Shown: positions 9,042 to 18,948 of the stretch, piece by piece | Position numbering within the stretch: the first letter of the stretch is position 1 | Layout: every line of letters starts with the position of its first letter | NCBI RefSeq assembly: GCF_025965215.1 | Contig: NZ_JAOPXI010000065.1 | Coordinates: 1 to 58,612, forward strand | From: Marmoricola sp. | Lineage (GTDB): Bacteria; Actinomycetota; Actinomycetes; Propionibacteriales; Nocardioidaceae | DNA length: 58,612 nt | Direction of reading: 5' to 3' | Made by a program: the position numbers and the translations under genes | Notes under the pieces: model-generated | The model's database searches: none | Told to the model about the DNA's origin: nothing | Seen by the model: only the letters and a program-made list of their open reading frames with translations

Positions 9042-10439
9042 GTGGCCCAGAAGCCCGCTTCCACCGTCGACAGCGTCGTCTCCCTCGCCAAGCGGCGCGG
9101 TTTCGTCTTCCCGTCCGGCGAGATCTACGGCGGCACCCGGTCGGCCTGGGACTACGGACCGCTCGGTGCCGAGCTGAAGGACAACATCAAGCGCCAGTGG
9201 TGGCGTTCGATGGTCACCTCGCGCGAGGACGTCGTCGGTCTCGACTCCAGTGTCATCCTGCCTCGCCAGACCTGGGAGGCCTCCGGCCACGTCGCGACGT
9301 TCAGCGACCCGCTCACCGAGTGCCAGTCGTGCCACAAGCGCTTCCGGGCCGACCACCTGCAGGAGCAGGTCGCGGAGAAGAAGGGACTGGCGAGCCCGGA
9401 CGACGTCGACCTCGCGACGATCGCCTGTCCCAACTGCGGAACGCGCGGCGCGTGGACCGAGCCGCGCCAGTTCTCCGGACTGCTCAAGACCTACCTCGGC
9501 GTGATCGAGGACGAGTCCGGCCTGCACTACCTGCGCCCCGAGACCGCCCAGGGCATCTTCCTCAACTTCGCCAACGTGGTGACCTCGAGCAGGCAGAAGC
9601 CGCCGTTCGGGATCGCCCAGATCGGCAAGAGCTTCCGCAACGAGATCACTCCTGGCAACTTCATCTTCCGCACCCGCGAGTTCGAGCAGATGGAGATGGA
9701 GTTCTTCGTCAAGCCCGGTGAGGACGAGGACTGGCACCAGTACTGGATCGACCAGCGCACGGCCTGGTACGTCGACCTGGGCATCAAGGCCGACAACCTG
9801 CGGCACTTCGAGCACCTGCCGGAGAAGCTGAGCCACTACTCCAAGCGGACCGTGGACATCGAGTACCGGTTCAACTTCGCCGGCTCGGAGTGGGGGGAGC
9901 TCGAGGGCATCGCCAACCGCACGGACTTCGATCTCAGGACGCACTCGGAGGCGTCGGGCAGCGACCTGTCCTACTTCGACCAGGCCGCGAACGAGCGCTA
10001 CTTCCCGTATGTCATCGAGCCGGCTGCCGGCCTCTCGCGCAGTCTGATGACCTTCCTCGTCGACGCCTACGTCGAGGACGAGGCCCCCAACACCAAGGGC
10101 GGTGTCGACAAGCGCACCGTGCTGCGGCTCGACCCGCGGCTGGCGCCCGTGAAGATCGCCGTGCTCCCGCTGAGTCGCAACGAGGACCTGTCGCCGAAGT
10201 CCAAGGCTCTGGCGACCGAGCTGCGGCAGTACTGGAACGTCGACTTCGACGACTCCGGGGCGATCGGCCGTCGTTACCGCCGCCAGGACGAGATCGGGAC
10301 GCCGTACTGCGTCACCGTCGACTTCGACTCCCTCGAGGACGGCGCGGCCACGGTCCGCGAGCGCGATTCGATGAGCCAGGAGCGGATCTCGCTCGACGGC
10401 CTGCGGACCTGGTTCGCCGAGCGTCTCGTCGGTTGTTGA
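9042..10439 (+). CDS. glyS: Glycyl-tRNA synthetase (single-chain dimeric type)
   Basis: Charges tRNA-Gly with glycine. 465 residues, class II synthetase. The N-terminal [20 protein letters not shown] motif is diagnostic for the alpha2 type. A zinc-binding insertion has CQSCHK (about residue 94) and CPNCG (about 128). [11 protein letters not shown] and the motif 2 segment [28 protein letters not shown] follow, then motif 3 (GLSRSLM) and the anticodon-binding domain. The start is GTG 9042. The final TGA overlaps an ATG by one base (TGATG), which is in the frame of the lipoprotein gene that follows. Confidence 0.97.
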   Translation: MAQKPASTVDSVVSLAKRRGFVFPSGEIYGGTRSAWDYGPLGAELKDNIKRQWWRSMVTSREDVVGLDSSVILPRQTWEASGHVATFSDPLTECQSCHKRFRADHLQEQVAEKKGLASPDDVDLATIACPNCGTRGAWTEPRQFSGLLKTYLGVIEDESGLHYLRPETAQGIFLNFANVVTSSRQKPPFGIAQIGKSFRNEITPGNFIFRTREFEQMEMEFFVKPGEDEDWHQYWIDQRTAWYVDLGIKADNLRHFEHLPEKLSHYSKRTVDIEYRFNFAGSEWGELEGIANRTDFDLRTHSEASGSDLSYFDQAANERYFPYVIEPAAGLSRSLMTFLVDAYVEDEAPNTKGGVDKRTVLRLDPRLAPVKIAVLPLSRNEDLSPKSKALATELRQYWNVDFDDSGAIGRRYRRQDEIGTPYCVTVDFDSLEDGAATVRERDSMSQERISLDGLRTWFAERLVGC

Positions 10440-10483
10440 TGCGCCTCCCGAACAAGCAGCGCGCCGAAGGGCACAATGTCCGG

Positions 10484-11131
10484 GTGATCCTCCGTGCCCG
10501 AACCTCCCTCGTCCTGCTCGTCGCTGCGCTGGTCCTGACCGGGTGCGGCGGCGGTACCCCGGCCAAGGTCCGGGCCAAGGCGACCGACCTGCCGACCGGC
10601 AACGTCAACGTGCCGGCCGGCGTCACGCTGACCAAGGCAGGCGCCGCGCTCACGTTCGGCGAGTCCGCCGAGGTCGCCTACGAGCCGAACCCGCAGCGCA
10701 ACACGGTCCTCCAGCTGACCGTGGTGGGCGTGACGAAGGGCTCGATCGCCGACTTCAGCAGCTACGTGCTCGACGACCGCACCCGGGCCTCCACCCCGTA
10801 CTACGTCCAGGTCTCGGTGAAGAACCTCGGCGACGGCGACGTCGGGCAGACCCCGATCCCGCTGTGGGCCGTCGACTCGACCAACACGCTGATCCAGGCC
10901 TCCAGCTTCACCAACTCCTTCACCAAGTGCCCCTCGCTCGCGCTGCCCACGACGTTCGCACCGAACGCGACGCTCAGCACGTGCCTGGCGTACCTGGTTC
11001 CGGCCGGCGGCACCCTGACCGGGGTCAGCTACCGACCGCTGCAGGCGTTCGCGCCGATCGTGTGGACCGGTGCCCTCACCGTGCCACCGACCGCGACGCC
11101 CACGGCCAAGAAGAAGAAGAAGAAGGCCTAG
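10484..11131 (+). CDS. Putative lipoprotein, function unknown
   Basis: 215 residues from GTG 10484. The N-terminus has basic residues, a hydrophobic core and the lipobox LTGC (Cys21), so it should be anchored on the outer face of the membrane. The mature part is Gly/Thr/Val-rich and looks like a single beta-sandwich (EVAYEPNPQRNTVLQLTVVGV then YVQVSVKNLGDGDVG), as in DUF4352-like extracellular domains. The C-terminus ends in six Lys. ATG 10439, overlapping the glyS stop, is in frame and would add 15 residues before the signal peptide; GTG 10484 gives the more typical signal length. The AAG repeat at the 3' end doubles as the Shine-Dalgarno of dusB. Confidence 0.75.
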   Translation: MILRARTSLVLLVAALVLTGCGGGTPAKVRAKATDLPTGNVNVPAGVTLTKAGAALTFGESAEVAYEPNPQRNTVLQLTVVGVTKGSIADFSSYVLDDRTRASTPYYVQVSVKNLGDGDVGQTPIPLWAVDSTNTLIQASSFTNSFTKCPSLALPTTFAPNATLSTCLAYLVPAGGTLTGVSYRPLQAFAPIVWTGALTVPPTATPTAKKKKKKA

Positions 11132-11133
11132 TC

Positions 11134-12264
11134 CTGACCGCCGGTCTCACCCTCGGATCTGTCCGGGTCGACGTACCGGTGGTGCTCGCCCCGATGGCGG
11201 GCATCACGAACGCCGCCTACCGTCGACTGTGTCGTGAGCAGGGTGCGGGCCTCTACGTCTGCGAGATGATCACCAGCCGTGGACTGGTCGAGGGCGATGC
11301 GACGACGAAGGCGATGCTGGTCTTCGACGAGCTCGAGGACATCCGCTCGGTCCAGCTGTATGGCACCGACCCGGCGTACGTCGGCAAGGCGACCGAGATC
11401 CTCTGCGCCGAGTACGGCGTCGCGCACGTCGACCTGAACTTCGGCTGCCCGGTTCCCAAGGTGACCCGCAAGGGCGGTGGGGCGGCGCTTCCGTGGAAGC
11501 GGAACCTGCTCGGTGAGATCCTCGGCGCCGCGGTGTCGGCCGCCGCCCGTTACGACGTCCCGGTGACGATGAAGACCCGGCTCGGGATCGACCCCGAGCA
11601 CCTGACCTACCTCGATGCCGGCCGGATCGCCGAGGAGTCGGGTGCTGCCGCGATCGCGTTGCACGGTCGCACCGCCATCCAGGGGTACTCGGGTGAGGCC
11701 GACTGGGACTCGATCCGGAGGTTGGTCGAGCACGTCGGGATCCCGGTGCTGGGCAACGGCGACATCTGGGAAGCCTCTGATGCGCTCAGGATGGTCGCCG
11801 AGACCGGTGCCGCTGGAGTGGTCGTGGGCCGGGGCTGCTTGGGTCGGCCCTGGCTGTTCAGGGACCTTGCCGCAGCCTTCGCCGGCGAGGACCTGGCTGT
11901 CCTGCCCACCCTCGGTGAGGTGCGGACGATGATGTACCGCCATGCAGAGCTGCTCAGCCAGCACATGGGCGAGGAGCGCGGCTGCAAGGAGTTCCGCAAG
12001 CACGTCTCGTGGTACCTCAAGGGCTTCGGCGCCGGCGGAGACCTGCGGCACGCCCTCGCTCTCGTCTCGACGCTCGCCGAGCTGGCCGGACTGCTCGAGC
12101 AGCTCGACCCCGACGAGGCCTACCCGAGCATCGTCCTGGGCGCACCTCGCGGTCGTCAGGGCAGCCCGCGCAAGCGCGTCGTCCTGCCCGAGGGCTGGCT
12201 GGATGACACCGACGGAACCGGCCTGGTCGTGCGTGAGGACGCCAACGAGATCTCGGGCGGCTGA
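11134..12264 (+). CDS. dusB: tRNA-dihydrouridine synthase (DusB-like), probable CTG start
   Basis: FMN-dependent enzyme that reduces uridines to dihydrouridine in tRNA. 376 residues from CTG 11134. N-terminal strand with LAPMAGITNAAYR, catalytic Cys105 in LNFGCPVPKVTRKGGGA, phosphate-binding segments PVLGNGDIW and GVVVGRGCLGRPWLF, and the C-terminal helical tRNA-binding domain (CKEFRKHVSWYLKGF). No ATG, GTG or TTG lies where homologues begin. GTG 11179 would cut off the conserved LTLGSVRVDVP start, and GTG 11062 adds residues read from the Lys repeat of the upstream gene. CTG 11134 has AAGAAGG 7 bases upstream, which decides my choice. The gene follows the lipoprotein stop by two bases. Confidence 0.9.
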   Translation: MTAGLTLGSVRVDVPVVLAPMAGITNAAYRRLCREQGAGLYVCEMITSRGLVEGDATTKAMLVFDELEDIRSVQLYGTDPAYVGKATEILCAEYGVAHVDLNFGCPVPKVTRKGGGAALPWKRNLLGEILGAAVSAAARYDVPVTMKTRLGIDPEHLTYLDAGRIAEESGAAAIALHGRTAIQGYSGEADWDSIRRLVEHVGIPVLGNGDIWEASDALRMVAETGAAGVVVGRGCLGRPWLFRDLAAAFAGEDLAVLPTLGEVRTMMYRHAELLSQHMGEERGCKEFRKHVSWYLKGFGAGGDLRHALALVSTLAELAGLLEQLDPDEAYPSIVLGAPRGRQGSPRKRVVLPEGWLDDTDGTGLVVREDANEISGG

Positions 12265-12357
12265 GCGCTGCGGATTGGCTCCCGGGGCAGACGCGTGTTC
12301 TGATGGCCGGGCCCCCCTGGTGGAGGGCAGACCCTGTCGTCGAGGTGAGGACCGCTG

Positions 12358-13164
12358 GTGACCCGAGGCCGTCACAGCCGTGCTTCACGCAACGCCCGGG
12401 CGCAACGGGTGACGCTGATCGCTGCGCCGCTGCTGACCTGTGCCGTGGTCGGTGCCGGGGTGGCGCTGTCCGGCGGCGGGTCGCGGATCGTCCACCTGCC
12501 GACGGCGGCAGCGGCCGACATCGCGGCCACGACGGTGCGGTCGGCGGCCACCTCCCGCAGCGCCGCGCGGGTGTCCCCGCCTCCGTTGGTCACCGCTCGA
12601 CTGTGGTCCACCGGCGCTCTGGACCTGCGACTGGCGCCGTCCGCTGATGCTGCCGTGCACGGCGAGCTGCCCAGCCTGAGGAGGGTGGGCGTCACCGGGT
12701 TGCGGCGCAACGGTTTCGTGCAGGTCGTCGTGGCGACGAAGACGTACTGGGTCACCGCCGACTACCTGGTCACCGCGAAACCGACCGACCCCGCGCACCT
12801 GCCGATCATCGACAAGCCCTGCCCCGGCACGAGCGGAGTCGAGAACGGCCTCAAGGCAGGCGCGATCCTCGTCTATCGCGCGGTCTGCAACAACTTTCCC
12901 GAGATCACGACCTACGGCGGCTACGCCCCACGCGGCGAGCACGCAGCAGGCAAGGCGATCGACGTGATGACCAGCGACGTCGCGCTCGGGGACCGGATCG
13001 CCGAATTCCTTCAGGCCCACGCCGCCGAGCTGAACCTGTTCGACATCATCTGGCGCCAGCACATCTGGACCCCGGTACGCGCGAGCGAGGGCTGGCGCCT
13101 GATGCCGAGCCGGGGGTCGGAGACGGCGAACCATGACAACCACGTGCACGTCTCGACCAATTGA
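12358..13164 (+). CDS. Secreted SH3-like / M15-type peptidase-like protein
   Basis: 268 residues. The N-terminal signal or anchor helix is at about residues 18-40. Residues 77-140 resemble a bacterial SH3 domain (ARLWSTGALDLRLAPSADA then FVQVVVATKTYWVTADYL). The C-terminal domain has GEHAAGKAIDVM (about 193) and NHDNHVHVS (about 260), the His/Asp and His-x-His zinc ligands typical of D-Ala-D-Ala carboxypeptidase/M15-related folds. Two Cys (CPG and VCNN) may form a disulphide. Likely role: binding or trimming peptidoglycan outside the membrane; the substrate is not shown. GTG 12358 is preceded by GAGGTGAGG. Next downstream is the ABC exporter. Confidence 0.8.
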   Translation: MTRGRHSRASRNARAQRVTLIAAPLLTCAVVGAGVALSGGGSRIVHLPTAAAADIAATTVRSAATSRSAARVSPPPLVTARLWSTGALDLRLAPSADAAVHGELPSLRRVGVTGLRRNGFVQVVVATKTYWVTADYLVTAKPTDPAHLPIIDKPCPGTSGVENGLKAGAILVYRAVCNNFPEITTYGGYAPRGEHAAGKAIDVMTSDVALGDRIAEFLQAHAAELNLFDIIWRQHIWTPVRASEGWRLMPSRGSETANHDNHVHVSTN

Positions 13165-13204
13165 TCGGCGGGAACACGCCGAGCACACCTAGGGTTGGCC
13201 CACT

Positions 13205-15013
13205 GTGAGTTCCCTGTCCGCGTCCGCCTCTACCTCGGGCGGCGACCCCGGCCGGGCCACGCTGCGTGACGGCTTCGCGGTGCTGGGCGTGGCCGTCAGG
13301 CGAGAACCCTGGATCTTCACCGTGTCCACCCTGGGCAGCGTGCTCTTCGGTGCGCTCACCGTCGCGGATGCCTGGGTGCTCGGGTGGTCGACCAACCACG
13401 TGGTCCTGCCCGCGTTCCACCACGGTTCGACCCGAGCTGGCCTGGTCCTCGCCGTGATCGGTCTGTTCGTCGGCGTGGCGCTGCTGCGAGCGGTCGGCAT
13501 CGTGGCACGTCGGCTCGGAGCCGGGGTGATGCAGTACCGGTTGCAGGCGACGTACCGGCGTGAGGTGACCGCGCAGTACCTGCGGCTGCCGATGGCTTGG
13601 CACCAGCGGCACCCGACCGGCCAGCTGCTCTCCAACGCGAACGCCGACGTCGAGGCCGCGTGGGCGCCGATCGCGCCGTTGCCGATGGCGGTCGGCACCG
13701 TCGCGATGATGGTGATCGCCGTCGTGCAGATGCTGGTCACCGACCTGCGGATGGCTGCGGTCGGACTGATGGTGTTCCCGCTGGTGACGCTGGCGACCCT
13801 GACCTACCAGCACTTCTCCTCACCGCTGTTCACGCGCATCCAGGCCCTCCGCGCTGAGCTCAGCGAGGTCGCCCACGAATCCTTCGACGGAGCGATGGTC
13901 GTCAAGACGCTGGGCCGTGAGACCGAGGAGACCGAGCGCTTCGCCGAGAAGGCCGTCGCGCTGCGTGACCTGGGCATCAAGGTCGGGCGAATCCGGGCGT
14001 TCTTCGACCCGATGCTCGAGGCGATCCCCAGTCTCGGTGTCCTCGGGGTGCTCGGGGTCGGTGTGTGGGAGATCCGGCACGGCCTCGCCAGCCCCGGGGC
14101 GGTCGTGACGATCGCCTACCTGCTGACGATCGTGGCCTTCCCGATCCGGTCGATCGGCTGGCTGCTGGGCGAGTTCCCGCGTTCGGTGGTCGGGTTCCGC
14201 CGGGTAAGCCGGGTGCTGGACGAGCCGGTCGAGACCACCTACGGCCAGGCGCGGCTTTCCGACGGACCCGGTGGTGCCGGCCTGGACGTCTCCGGCCTGG
14301 CGTTCTCCTACGTCGCCGGGCAGCGCCTGCTCGCCGACCTGTCGTTCACCGTCGAGCCCGGCAGGACCGTGGCGATCGTGGGCGAGACCGCCTCGGGCAA
14401 GAGCACCCTGACCACGTTGCTGACCCGTCTCGTCGATCCCGACGCCGGTGTCGTGCGGGTCGACGGCACCGACCTGCGTGACTTGGCGCCCGGTGAGCTG
14501 GCCGGCCAGGTCGCCCTGGTACCGCAGTCGGCGTTCCTCTTCGACGACACCGTGCGCGACAACGTCGCCCTCGGAGCCGACGTCCCCGATGAGGACGTCT
14601 GGGCCGCCCTGCGCACAGCGCAGGCCGACGGGTTCGTGGCCGCGCTCCCGCACGGCCTCGACTCGCAGCTCGGGGAGCGCGGCACGACCCTCTCGGGTGG
14701 TCAGCGGCAGCGCCTCTCGCTGGCCCGTGCCCTGGTACGACGACCGCGGCTCCTGATCCTCGACGACGCCACCTCGGCGGTCGATCCCGAGGTCGAGTCG
14801 CGGATCCTGGCCGGGATGCGCAGCGCCGCGAACGGCTCGACGATGGTGCTGATCGCCTACCGCAAGGCGACCATCGGCCTGGCTGACGAGGTGCTCTTCC
14901 TCGACGGGGGACGGATCGCCGACCGGGGTAGCCATGCCGAGCTGCTCGATCGCAACCCCGCGTACGCGCGGCTGGTCAATGCCTACGAGCACGTCGAGGT
15001 GGCCCATGACTGA
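13205..15013 (+). CDS. ABC exporter subunit with degenerate ATPase site
   Basis: 602 residues: six-helix exporter membrane domain (about 30-330) and ATPase (about 355-595). Walker A is GETASGKST (about 392). The signature LSGGQRQRLSLARA is canonical. Walker B reads LLILDD, with Asp521 where the catalytic Glu should be, and the switch His is replaced by Tyr552 (LIAYRKAT). These are marks of the non-hydrolysing site in heterodimeric exporters. The next gene overlaps by 8 bases and supplies the matching half. The cargo is unknown; hydrophobic compounds or lipids are usual for the group. GTG 13205; TAGGGT lies 9 bases upstream. Confidence 0.93.
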   Translation: MSSLSASASTSGGDPGRATLRDGFAVLGVAVRREPWIFTVSTLGSVLFGALTVADAWVLGWSTNHVVLPAFHHGSTRAGLVLAVIGLFVGVALLRAVGIVARRLGAGVMQYRLQATYRREVTAQYLRLPMAWHQRHPTGQLLSNANADVEAAWAPIAPLPMAVGTVAMMVIAVVQMLVTDLRMAAVGLMVFPLVTLATLTYQHFSSPLFTRIQALRAELSEVAHESFDGAMVVKTLGRETEETERFAEKAVALRDLGIKVGRIRAFFDPMLEAIPSLGVLGVLGVGVWEIRHGLASPGAVVTIAYLLTIVAFPIRSIGWLLGEFPRSVVGFRRVSRVLDEPVETTYGQARLSDGPGGAGLDVSGLAFSYVAGQRLLADLSFTVEPGRTVAIVGETASGKSTLTTLLTRLVDPDAGVVRVDGTDLRDLAPGELAGQVALVPQSAFLFDDTVRDNVALGADVPDEDVWAALRTAQADGFVAALPHGLDSQLGERGTTLSGGQRQRLSLARALVRRPRLLILDDATSAVDPEVESRILAGMRSAANGSTMVLIAYRKATIGLADEVLFLDGGRIADRGSHAELLDRNPAYARLVNAYEHVEVAHD

Positions 15014-16817
15014 CCTCGCTGCCGCCGGCACGGTGATGGACTCGGGCGAGGAGATCTCGGCCTGGGAGACGATTCGCCGAGGCGCGGAGATCTCGCCCGA
15101 GCTGCGGGAGGGGTTCTGGGGCACGCTCGCGTTGGCTCTGCTCGGCACCGGCGGTCGGGTCGTCGTACCGATCGCGGTGCAGCAGACCCTGGATCGCGGG
15201 CTCAAGGGTCCCCACGGCGTCGATGTCGGATTCGTGGTGGTGATGGCGGCCATCGCGGCCGCGGCGATGGTGCTCACCGGGGTGGCCTCGTACCTGATGA
15301 CCGCACGGCTGTTCACCTCCGCGGAACGCGGTCTCGCGACGTTGCGCATCAAGGCGTTCCGGCACGTCCACGACCTGCCGCTACTGACCCAGAACACCGA
15401 GCGCCGTGGCGCACTCGTCTCCCGGGTGACCAGCGACGTCGACCAGGTCAGTCAGTTCCTCGTGTTCGGCGGGATCATCGGCATCGTCAGCGTCGGTCAG
15501 GTGATCGTCGCAACCCTGATCATGCTGGTCTACAGCTGGCAGCTCACGATCGTGGTCTGGATCTGCTTCGCCCCGCTGTTCGCCTCGCTGCGCTACTTCC
15601 AGCAGCGGCTCTCCGATTCCTACGCGGTCGTGCGCCGGATGGTCGGCTCGATGCTGGCCGCGGTCTCCGAGCCGGTCGTGGGCGCGGTGGTCGTCCGCAC
15701 GCATGCCATCGAGGGCCGGACCCAGGCCCGGATCGACGAGGCCATCGCCGAGTACCAGGCCGCGAGCACCCGGGCCCAGGGACTGACTGCCTTCTCGTTC
15801 TCCCTCGGCGGTGTCTCGGCAGGTCTGGCGAACGCGCTGGTACTGGTCATCGGGATCTGGCTCGGTCAGGGCCATCTGTGGGCCGGCCACCTCACCTCCG
15901 GCGAGGTGCTCGCCTTCGCGTTCCTGGTCACGCTCTTCGTCAGCCCGGTCCAGATGGGCACGCAGGTCCTCACCGACGCCCAGAACGCGATCGCCGGGTG
16001 GCGACGGGTCATCGGGATCCTCGACACCCCGGCCGACCTGGACGATCCGGGACCTGGCGGCGTGCAGCTGCCCCACGGTCCGGTGAGCATCGAGTTCGAC
16101 CACGTGGACTTCGCCTACCCCGGCGGACCTCCGGTGCTGCGCGACGTGAACGAACGGATCGAGGCCGGCACCCGGATCGCGGTGGTCGGCGAGACCGGGT
16201 CCGGCAAGACCACCTTTGCCAAGATCCTGACGCGCCTGATGGACCCGACCAGCGGGCGGGTGCGGCTGGCGGGTCACGAGCTGCGCGACATCAGCTTCAC
16301 CTCGCTGCGACGCCGCGTCGTCCTGGTCCCGCAGGAGGGTTTCCTCTTCGACTCGACCCTGTACGCGAACGCGATCTACGGCGACCTGGCCGCGAGTGCT
16401 GACGACGTACGGGCCGCCGTCACCGAACTGGGCCTGGCCGACTGGCTCGACGGACTGCCACTGGGGCTCGAGACCCGCGTCGGACAGCGCGGAGAGTCGC
16501 TCAGCGCGGGGGAGCGCCAGCTCGTCGCCCTGATCCGGGCGCACTTGGCCGACCCGGACCTGCTGGTGCTCGACGAAGCGACCAGCGCGGTCGACCCGGC
16601 CCTGGAGATGCGGATCGGTCGTGCCCTGGAGCTGCTCATGTCCGGGCGCACCAGCGTGACGATCGCGCACCGGCTCTCGACCGCCGAGAACGCCGACGAG
16701 GTGATCGTCTTCGACCGCGGTGAGGTCGTCCAGCGCGGCCCGCATGCTGCGCTGCTCGCCCAAGGAGGCGTCTACGGCCGCCTCTACGACAGCTGGACCG
16801 CTCAACAATCGGTTTAG
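15006..16817 (+). CDS. ABC exporter subunit with catalytic Walker B
   Basis: 603 residues, partner of the preceding exporter half (8-base overlap, ATG 15006). Membrane domain at about residues 35-330. The ATPase has Walker [10 protein letters not shown], Walker [14 protein letters not shown] with the catalytic Glu, and switch His in TIAHRLST. Its signature motif is altered to LSAGERQ. In a heterodimer this signature faces the degenerate Walker site of the first subunit, while its own intact Walker site faces the canonical LSGGQ of the partner. One active and one inactive ATP site are therefore predicted, as in TM287/288-type exporters. Confidence 0.94.
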   Translation: MTDLAAAGTVMDSGEEISAWETIRRGAEISPELREGFWGTLALALLGTGGRVVVPIAVQQTLDRGLKGPHGVDVGFVVVMAAIAAAAMVLTGVASYLMTARLFTSAERGLATLRIKAFRHVHDLPLLTQNTERRGALVSRVTSDVDQVSQFLVFGGIIGIVSVGQVIVATLIMLVYSWQLTIVVWICFAPLFASLRYFQQRLSDSYAVVRRMVGSMLAAVSEPVVGAVVVRTHAIEGRTQARIDEAIAEYQAASTRAQGLTAFSFSLGGVSAGLANALVLVIGIWLGQGHLWAGHLTSGEVLAFAFLVTLFVSPVQMGTQVLTDAQNAIAGWRRVIGILDTPADLDDPGPGGVQLPHGPVSIEFDHVDFAYPGGPPVLRDVNERIEAGTRIAVVGETGSGKTTFAKILTRLMDPTSGRVRLAGHELRDISFTSLRRRVVLVPQEGFLFDSTLYANAIYGDLAASADDVRAAVTELGLADWLDGLPLGLETRVGQRGESLSAGERQLVALIRAHLADPDLLVLDEATSAVDPALEMRIGRALELLMSGRTSVTIAHRLSTAENADEVIVFDRGEVVQRGPHAALLAQGGVYGRLYDSWTAQQSV

Positions 16818-16827
16818 CCGTCTCGGG

Positions 16828-16839
16828 GATACTGGAGCA
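16828..16839 (+). promoter_or_regulatory. Predicted -10 of a leaderless promoter for hisI
   Basis: GATACT at 16828-16833, then 6 bases, then GTG 16840. This would give the his/trp operon its own promoter, separate from the exporter genes. Confidence 0.4.
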
Positions 16840-17196
16840 GTGACCTCCCTGGATCCCGCCATCGCCGCACGGCTCAAGCGCAACGAGCAGGGCCTCGTGC
16901 CCGCCGTCGTGCAGCAGCACGACACCGGCGAGGTGCTGATGCTCGGCTGGATGGACGACGAGGCACTGCACCGCACCCTGGCCACCGGGCGCAGCACCTT
17001 CTGGAGCCGCTCACGCCAGGAGTACTGGGTCAAGGGCGAGACCTCGGGCCACCGCCAGCACGTCGTCGAGGTCCGCCTCGACTGCGACGGTGACACCCTG
17101 TTGCTCAAGGTCGTCCAGGAGGGCCCGGCCTGCCACACCGGCGCCCGGACCTGTTTCGACGCAGACCTCCTCGGCACCGGTCCGACCAGTGGCTGA
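16840..17196 (+). CDS. hisI: Phosphoribosyl-AMP cyclohydrolase
   Basis: Opens the adenine ring of PR-AMP, the third step of histidine synthesis. 118 residues, a single-domain HisI. Seen: [36 protein letters not shown], and the metal/zinc residues of DCDGD and [15 protein letters not shown] 16840 gives the conserved N-terminus. The 3' end overlaps the next gene by 8 bases (GTG 17189), so hisI heads the trp-lgt operon. Confidence 0.96.
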   Translation: MTSLDPAIAARLKRNEQGLVPAVVQQHDTGEVLMLGWMDDEALHRTLATGRSTFWSRSRQEYWVKGETSGHRQHVVEVRLDCDGDTLLLKVVQEGPACHTGARTCFDADLLGTGPTSG

Positions 17197-17776
17197 ATCG
17201 CGTCCGACCTTCGGTCCGGTCGTTCTCGCCGGTGTCGGCACGGCAGCCCTGACAGCGGTCGCGGCCGCCCGCTCGTGGTTCCAGGCCAGCGGTGACGCCG
17301 CCGGCCTCACGGTGACCACCTCCATCACCGGCTCCGATGCCGCACCGCTCGCGCTGGCCCTGGCGCTGGTGGCTCTGGCTGCCTGGGGCGTCATCCTCGT
17401 CACCCGCGTGCGTACCCGCCGGATCGCGATCGTGCTCGGGCTCCTGGCGGCGCTCGGGGTGCTCGCTGTCGTGATCGCGCTGGGACCGGGTGCCCACCAC
17501 GTGGCCGCCCGCGACCTGCTCAATCGTGGGGCACCCTCGGTGGGCACGTTGTCGCGCACGTCCTGGTACTGGCTCACCGGGGTCGGCGCGCTGGCCCAGG
17601 TCGTGGCCCTGGTCGCGGCCTTCAGGCTCGCCCCCTCCTGGCCCGAGATGAGCAGCCGGTACGACGCCCCCGCGGGGAGCCCTGCACGCGTCGAACGACC
17701 GGAGGATCTGGGTGACCTCGAGCTGTGGAAGGCGCTGGACGAGGGTCGCGACCCGACCGGACCAGGCTCCCTCTAG
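17189..17776 (+). CDS. Trp biosynthesis-associated membrane protein
   Basis: 195-residue protein with four predicted membrane segments (residues 10-28, 48-65, 75-95, 130-150) and a polar C-terminus containing [16 protein letters not shown]. It matches the actinobacterial family found beside trp genes (Rv1610-like). Its biochemical role is not established. In many relatives trpE lies between hisI and this gene; here the two overlap by 8 bases, so trpE is absent from this position. Confidence 0.88.
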   Translation: MAESRPTFGPVVLAGVGTAALTAVAAARSWFQASGDAAGLTVTTSITGSDAAPLALALALVALAAWGVILVTRVRTRRIAIVLGLLAALGVLAVVIALGPGAHHVAARDLLNRGAPSVGTLSRTSWYWLTGVGALAQVVALVAAFRLAPSWPEMSSRYDAPAGSPARVERPEDLGDLELWKALDEGRDPTGPGSL

Positions 17777-17842
17777 ACTGTGCCCGCCCCGCATCTGCAC
17801 CCGAGCGCACCGGATCGTGTGCCTCAGCAAGGAGTCGAACCC

Positions 17843-18034
17843 ATGTCGGACAACCACGGGAACACCCCCGCTGCCTGGACCGCTGTCTGCATCGGCCTGG
17901 CTGCCTTCGTGGTCGGCGGCATCGGTCTGATGGCCGGGTCCTTGCTCGTGTTCTGGATCGGTGTCGCGCTCGCGCCGGTCGCGCTGGTGACCATGTACGT
18001 GATGGCACGGATGGGCCTGCACACGACCCACTGA
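17843..18034 (+). CDS. HGxxPAAW family small membrane protein
   Basis: 63 residues. The motif [12 protein letters not shown] at the N-terminus defines the family. Two hydrophobic helices follow ([22 protein letters not shown] and [16 protein letters not shown]). ATG 17843 has a good Shine-Dalgarno (AAGGAG). Such proteins are regularly encoded between the trp-associated membrane protein and trpC in actinobacteria; their role is unknown. The 113 bases to trpC show only a weak 5-bp hairpin and no Trp-rich leader peptide. Confidence 0.88.
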   Translation: MSDNHGNTPAAWTAVCIGLAAFVVGGIGLMAGSLLVFWIGVALAPVALVTMYVMARMGLHTTH

Positions 18035-18147
18035 CCGCCCCGGCTGCGCCTGCGGGGCACGTCGGAACGCGCTTGTCGGTCCGTGAGAACCTTGGGACGG
18101 GCAACGGCGCCTGCCAACCAATCGAGCGCATCCCAGTGAGGCTTCCC

Positions 18148-18948
18148 ATGTCTGTGCTCGACGACATCGTCGCGGGTGTGCGCGAGGACCTCGCTGACCG
18201 GCAGTCGCGGACCTCGCTGGCCACCGTCCGGGCCAAGCTGGCCGACACCGATGTGGCGCGCGACCCGATGCCGGCCTTCCGGGCCCCCGGGCTGAGCGTG
18301 ATCTCCGAGGTCAAGCGCCGGTCGCCGAGCAAGGGAGACCTGGCCGACATCCCGGATCCGGCTGCCCTGGCGGTGGCCTACGCCGCCGGCGGTGCCGATG
18401 CGATCTCGGTGCTGACCGAGGAGCGCAGGTTCTCCGGGACGCTGGCCGACCTGTACGCCGTCCGCGCGGCCGTGACCACGCCGATCCTGCGCAAGGACTT
18501 CATCGTCACCGAGTACCAGCTGCTCGAGGCCCGTGCAGCGGGTGCCGACCTGGCTCTGCTGATCGTGGCCGCCCTCGACGACGCTGCCCTGGCCGACCTG
18601 CACGCCACCGCTCGCGGTCTCGGTCTCACCGTCCTGGTCGAGGTCCACGACGAAGCCGAGATCGACCGCGCGCTGGCGATCGGCGCAGAGCTGGTCGGCG
18701 TGAACGCACGCAACCTCAAGACCCTCGCGGTCGATCCCGACACGTTCGGGCGCCTCGCACCCCTGGTGCCGGCGGGCGTGGTCAAGGTCGCCGAGTCGGG
18801 CATCTCGGGTCCCGCCGACGCGGCCCGCTATGCCGCCGAGGGTGCCGACGTCGTGCTGGTCGGTGAAGCGCTGGTCAAGGACGGCGACCCTCGGGCGGCG
18901 GTGGCTGCGCTGCGCTCGATCGGCCGCACAGCAGGGGAGGAACGATGA
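18148..18948 (+). CDS. trpC: Indole-3-glycerol phosphate synthase
   Basis: Closes the indole ring in tryptophan synthesis. 266-residue TIM barrel. Key segments are [15 protein letters not shown] (catalytic Lys and Glu), [14 protein letters not shown] (catalytic Lys) and [12 protein letters not shown], with the phosphate-binding VAESGI and [12 protein letters not shown] 18148 is preceded by TGAGG; GTG 18136 in the same frame would add only four residues. It overlaps trpB by 4 bases (ATGA). Confidence 0.97.
   Translation: MSVLDDIVAGVREDLADRQSRTSLATVRAKLADTDVARDPMPAFRAPGLSVISEVKRRSPSKGDLADIPDPAALAVAYAAGGADAISVLTEERRFSGTLADLYAVRAAVTTPILRKDFIVTEYQLLEARAAGADLALLIVAALDDAALADLHATARGLGLTVLVEVHDEAEIDRALAIGAELVGVNARNLKTLAVDPDTFGRLAPLVPAGVVKVAESGISGPADAARYAAEGADVVLVGEALVKDGDPRAAVAALRSIGRTAGEER

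Noticed and set aside
18036-18060. trp attenuator before trpC
   Set aside because: Only a 5-bp stem with a large loop, and no leader peptide with Trp codons.
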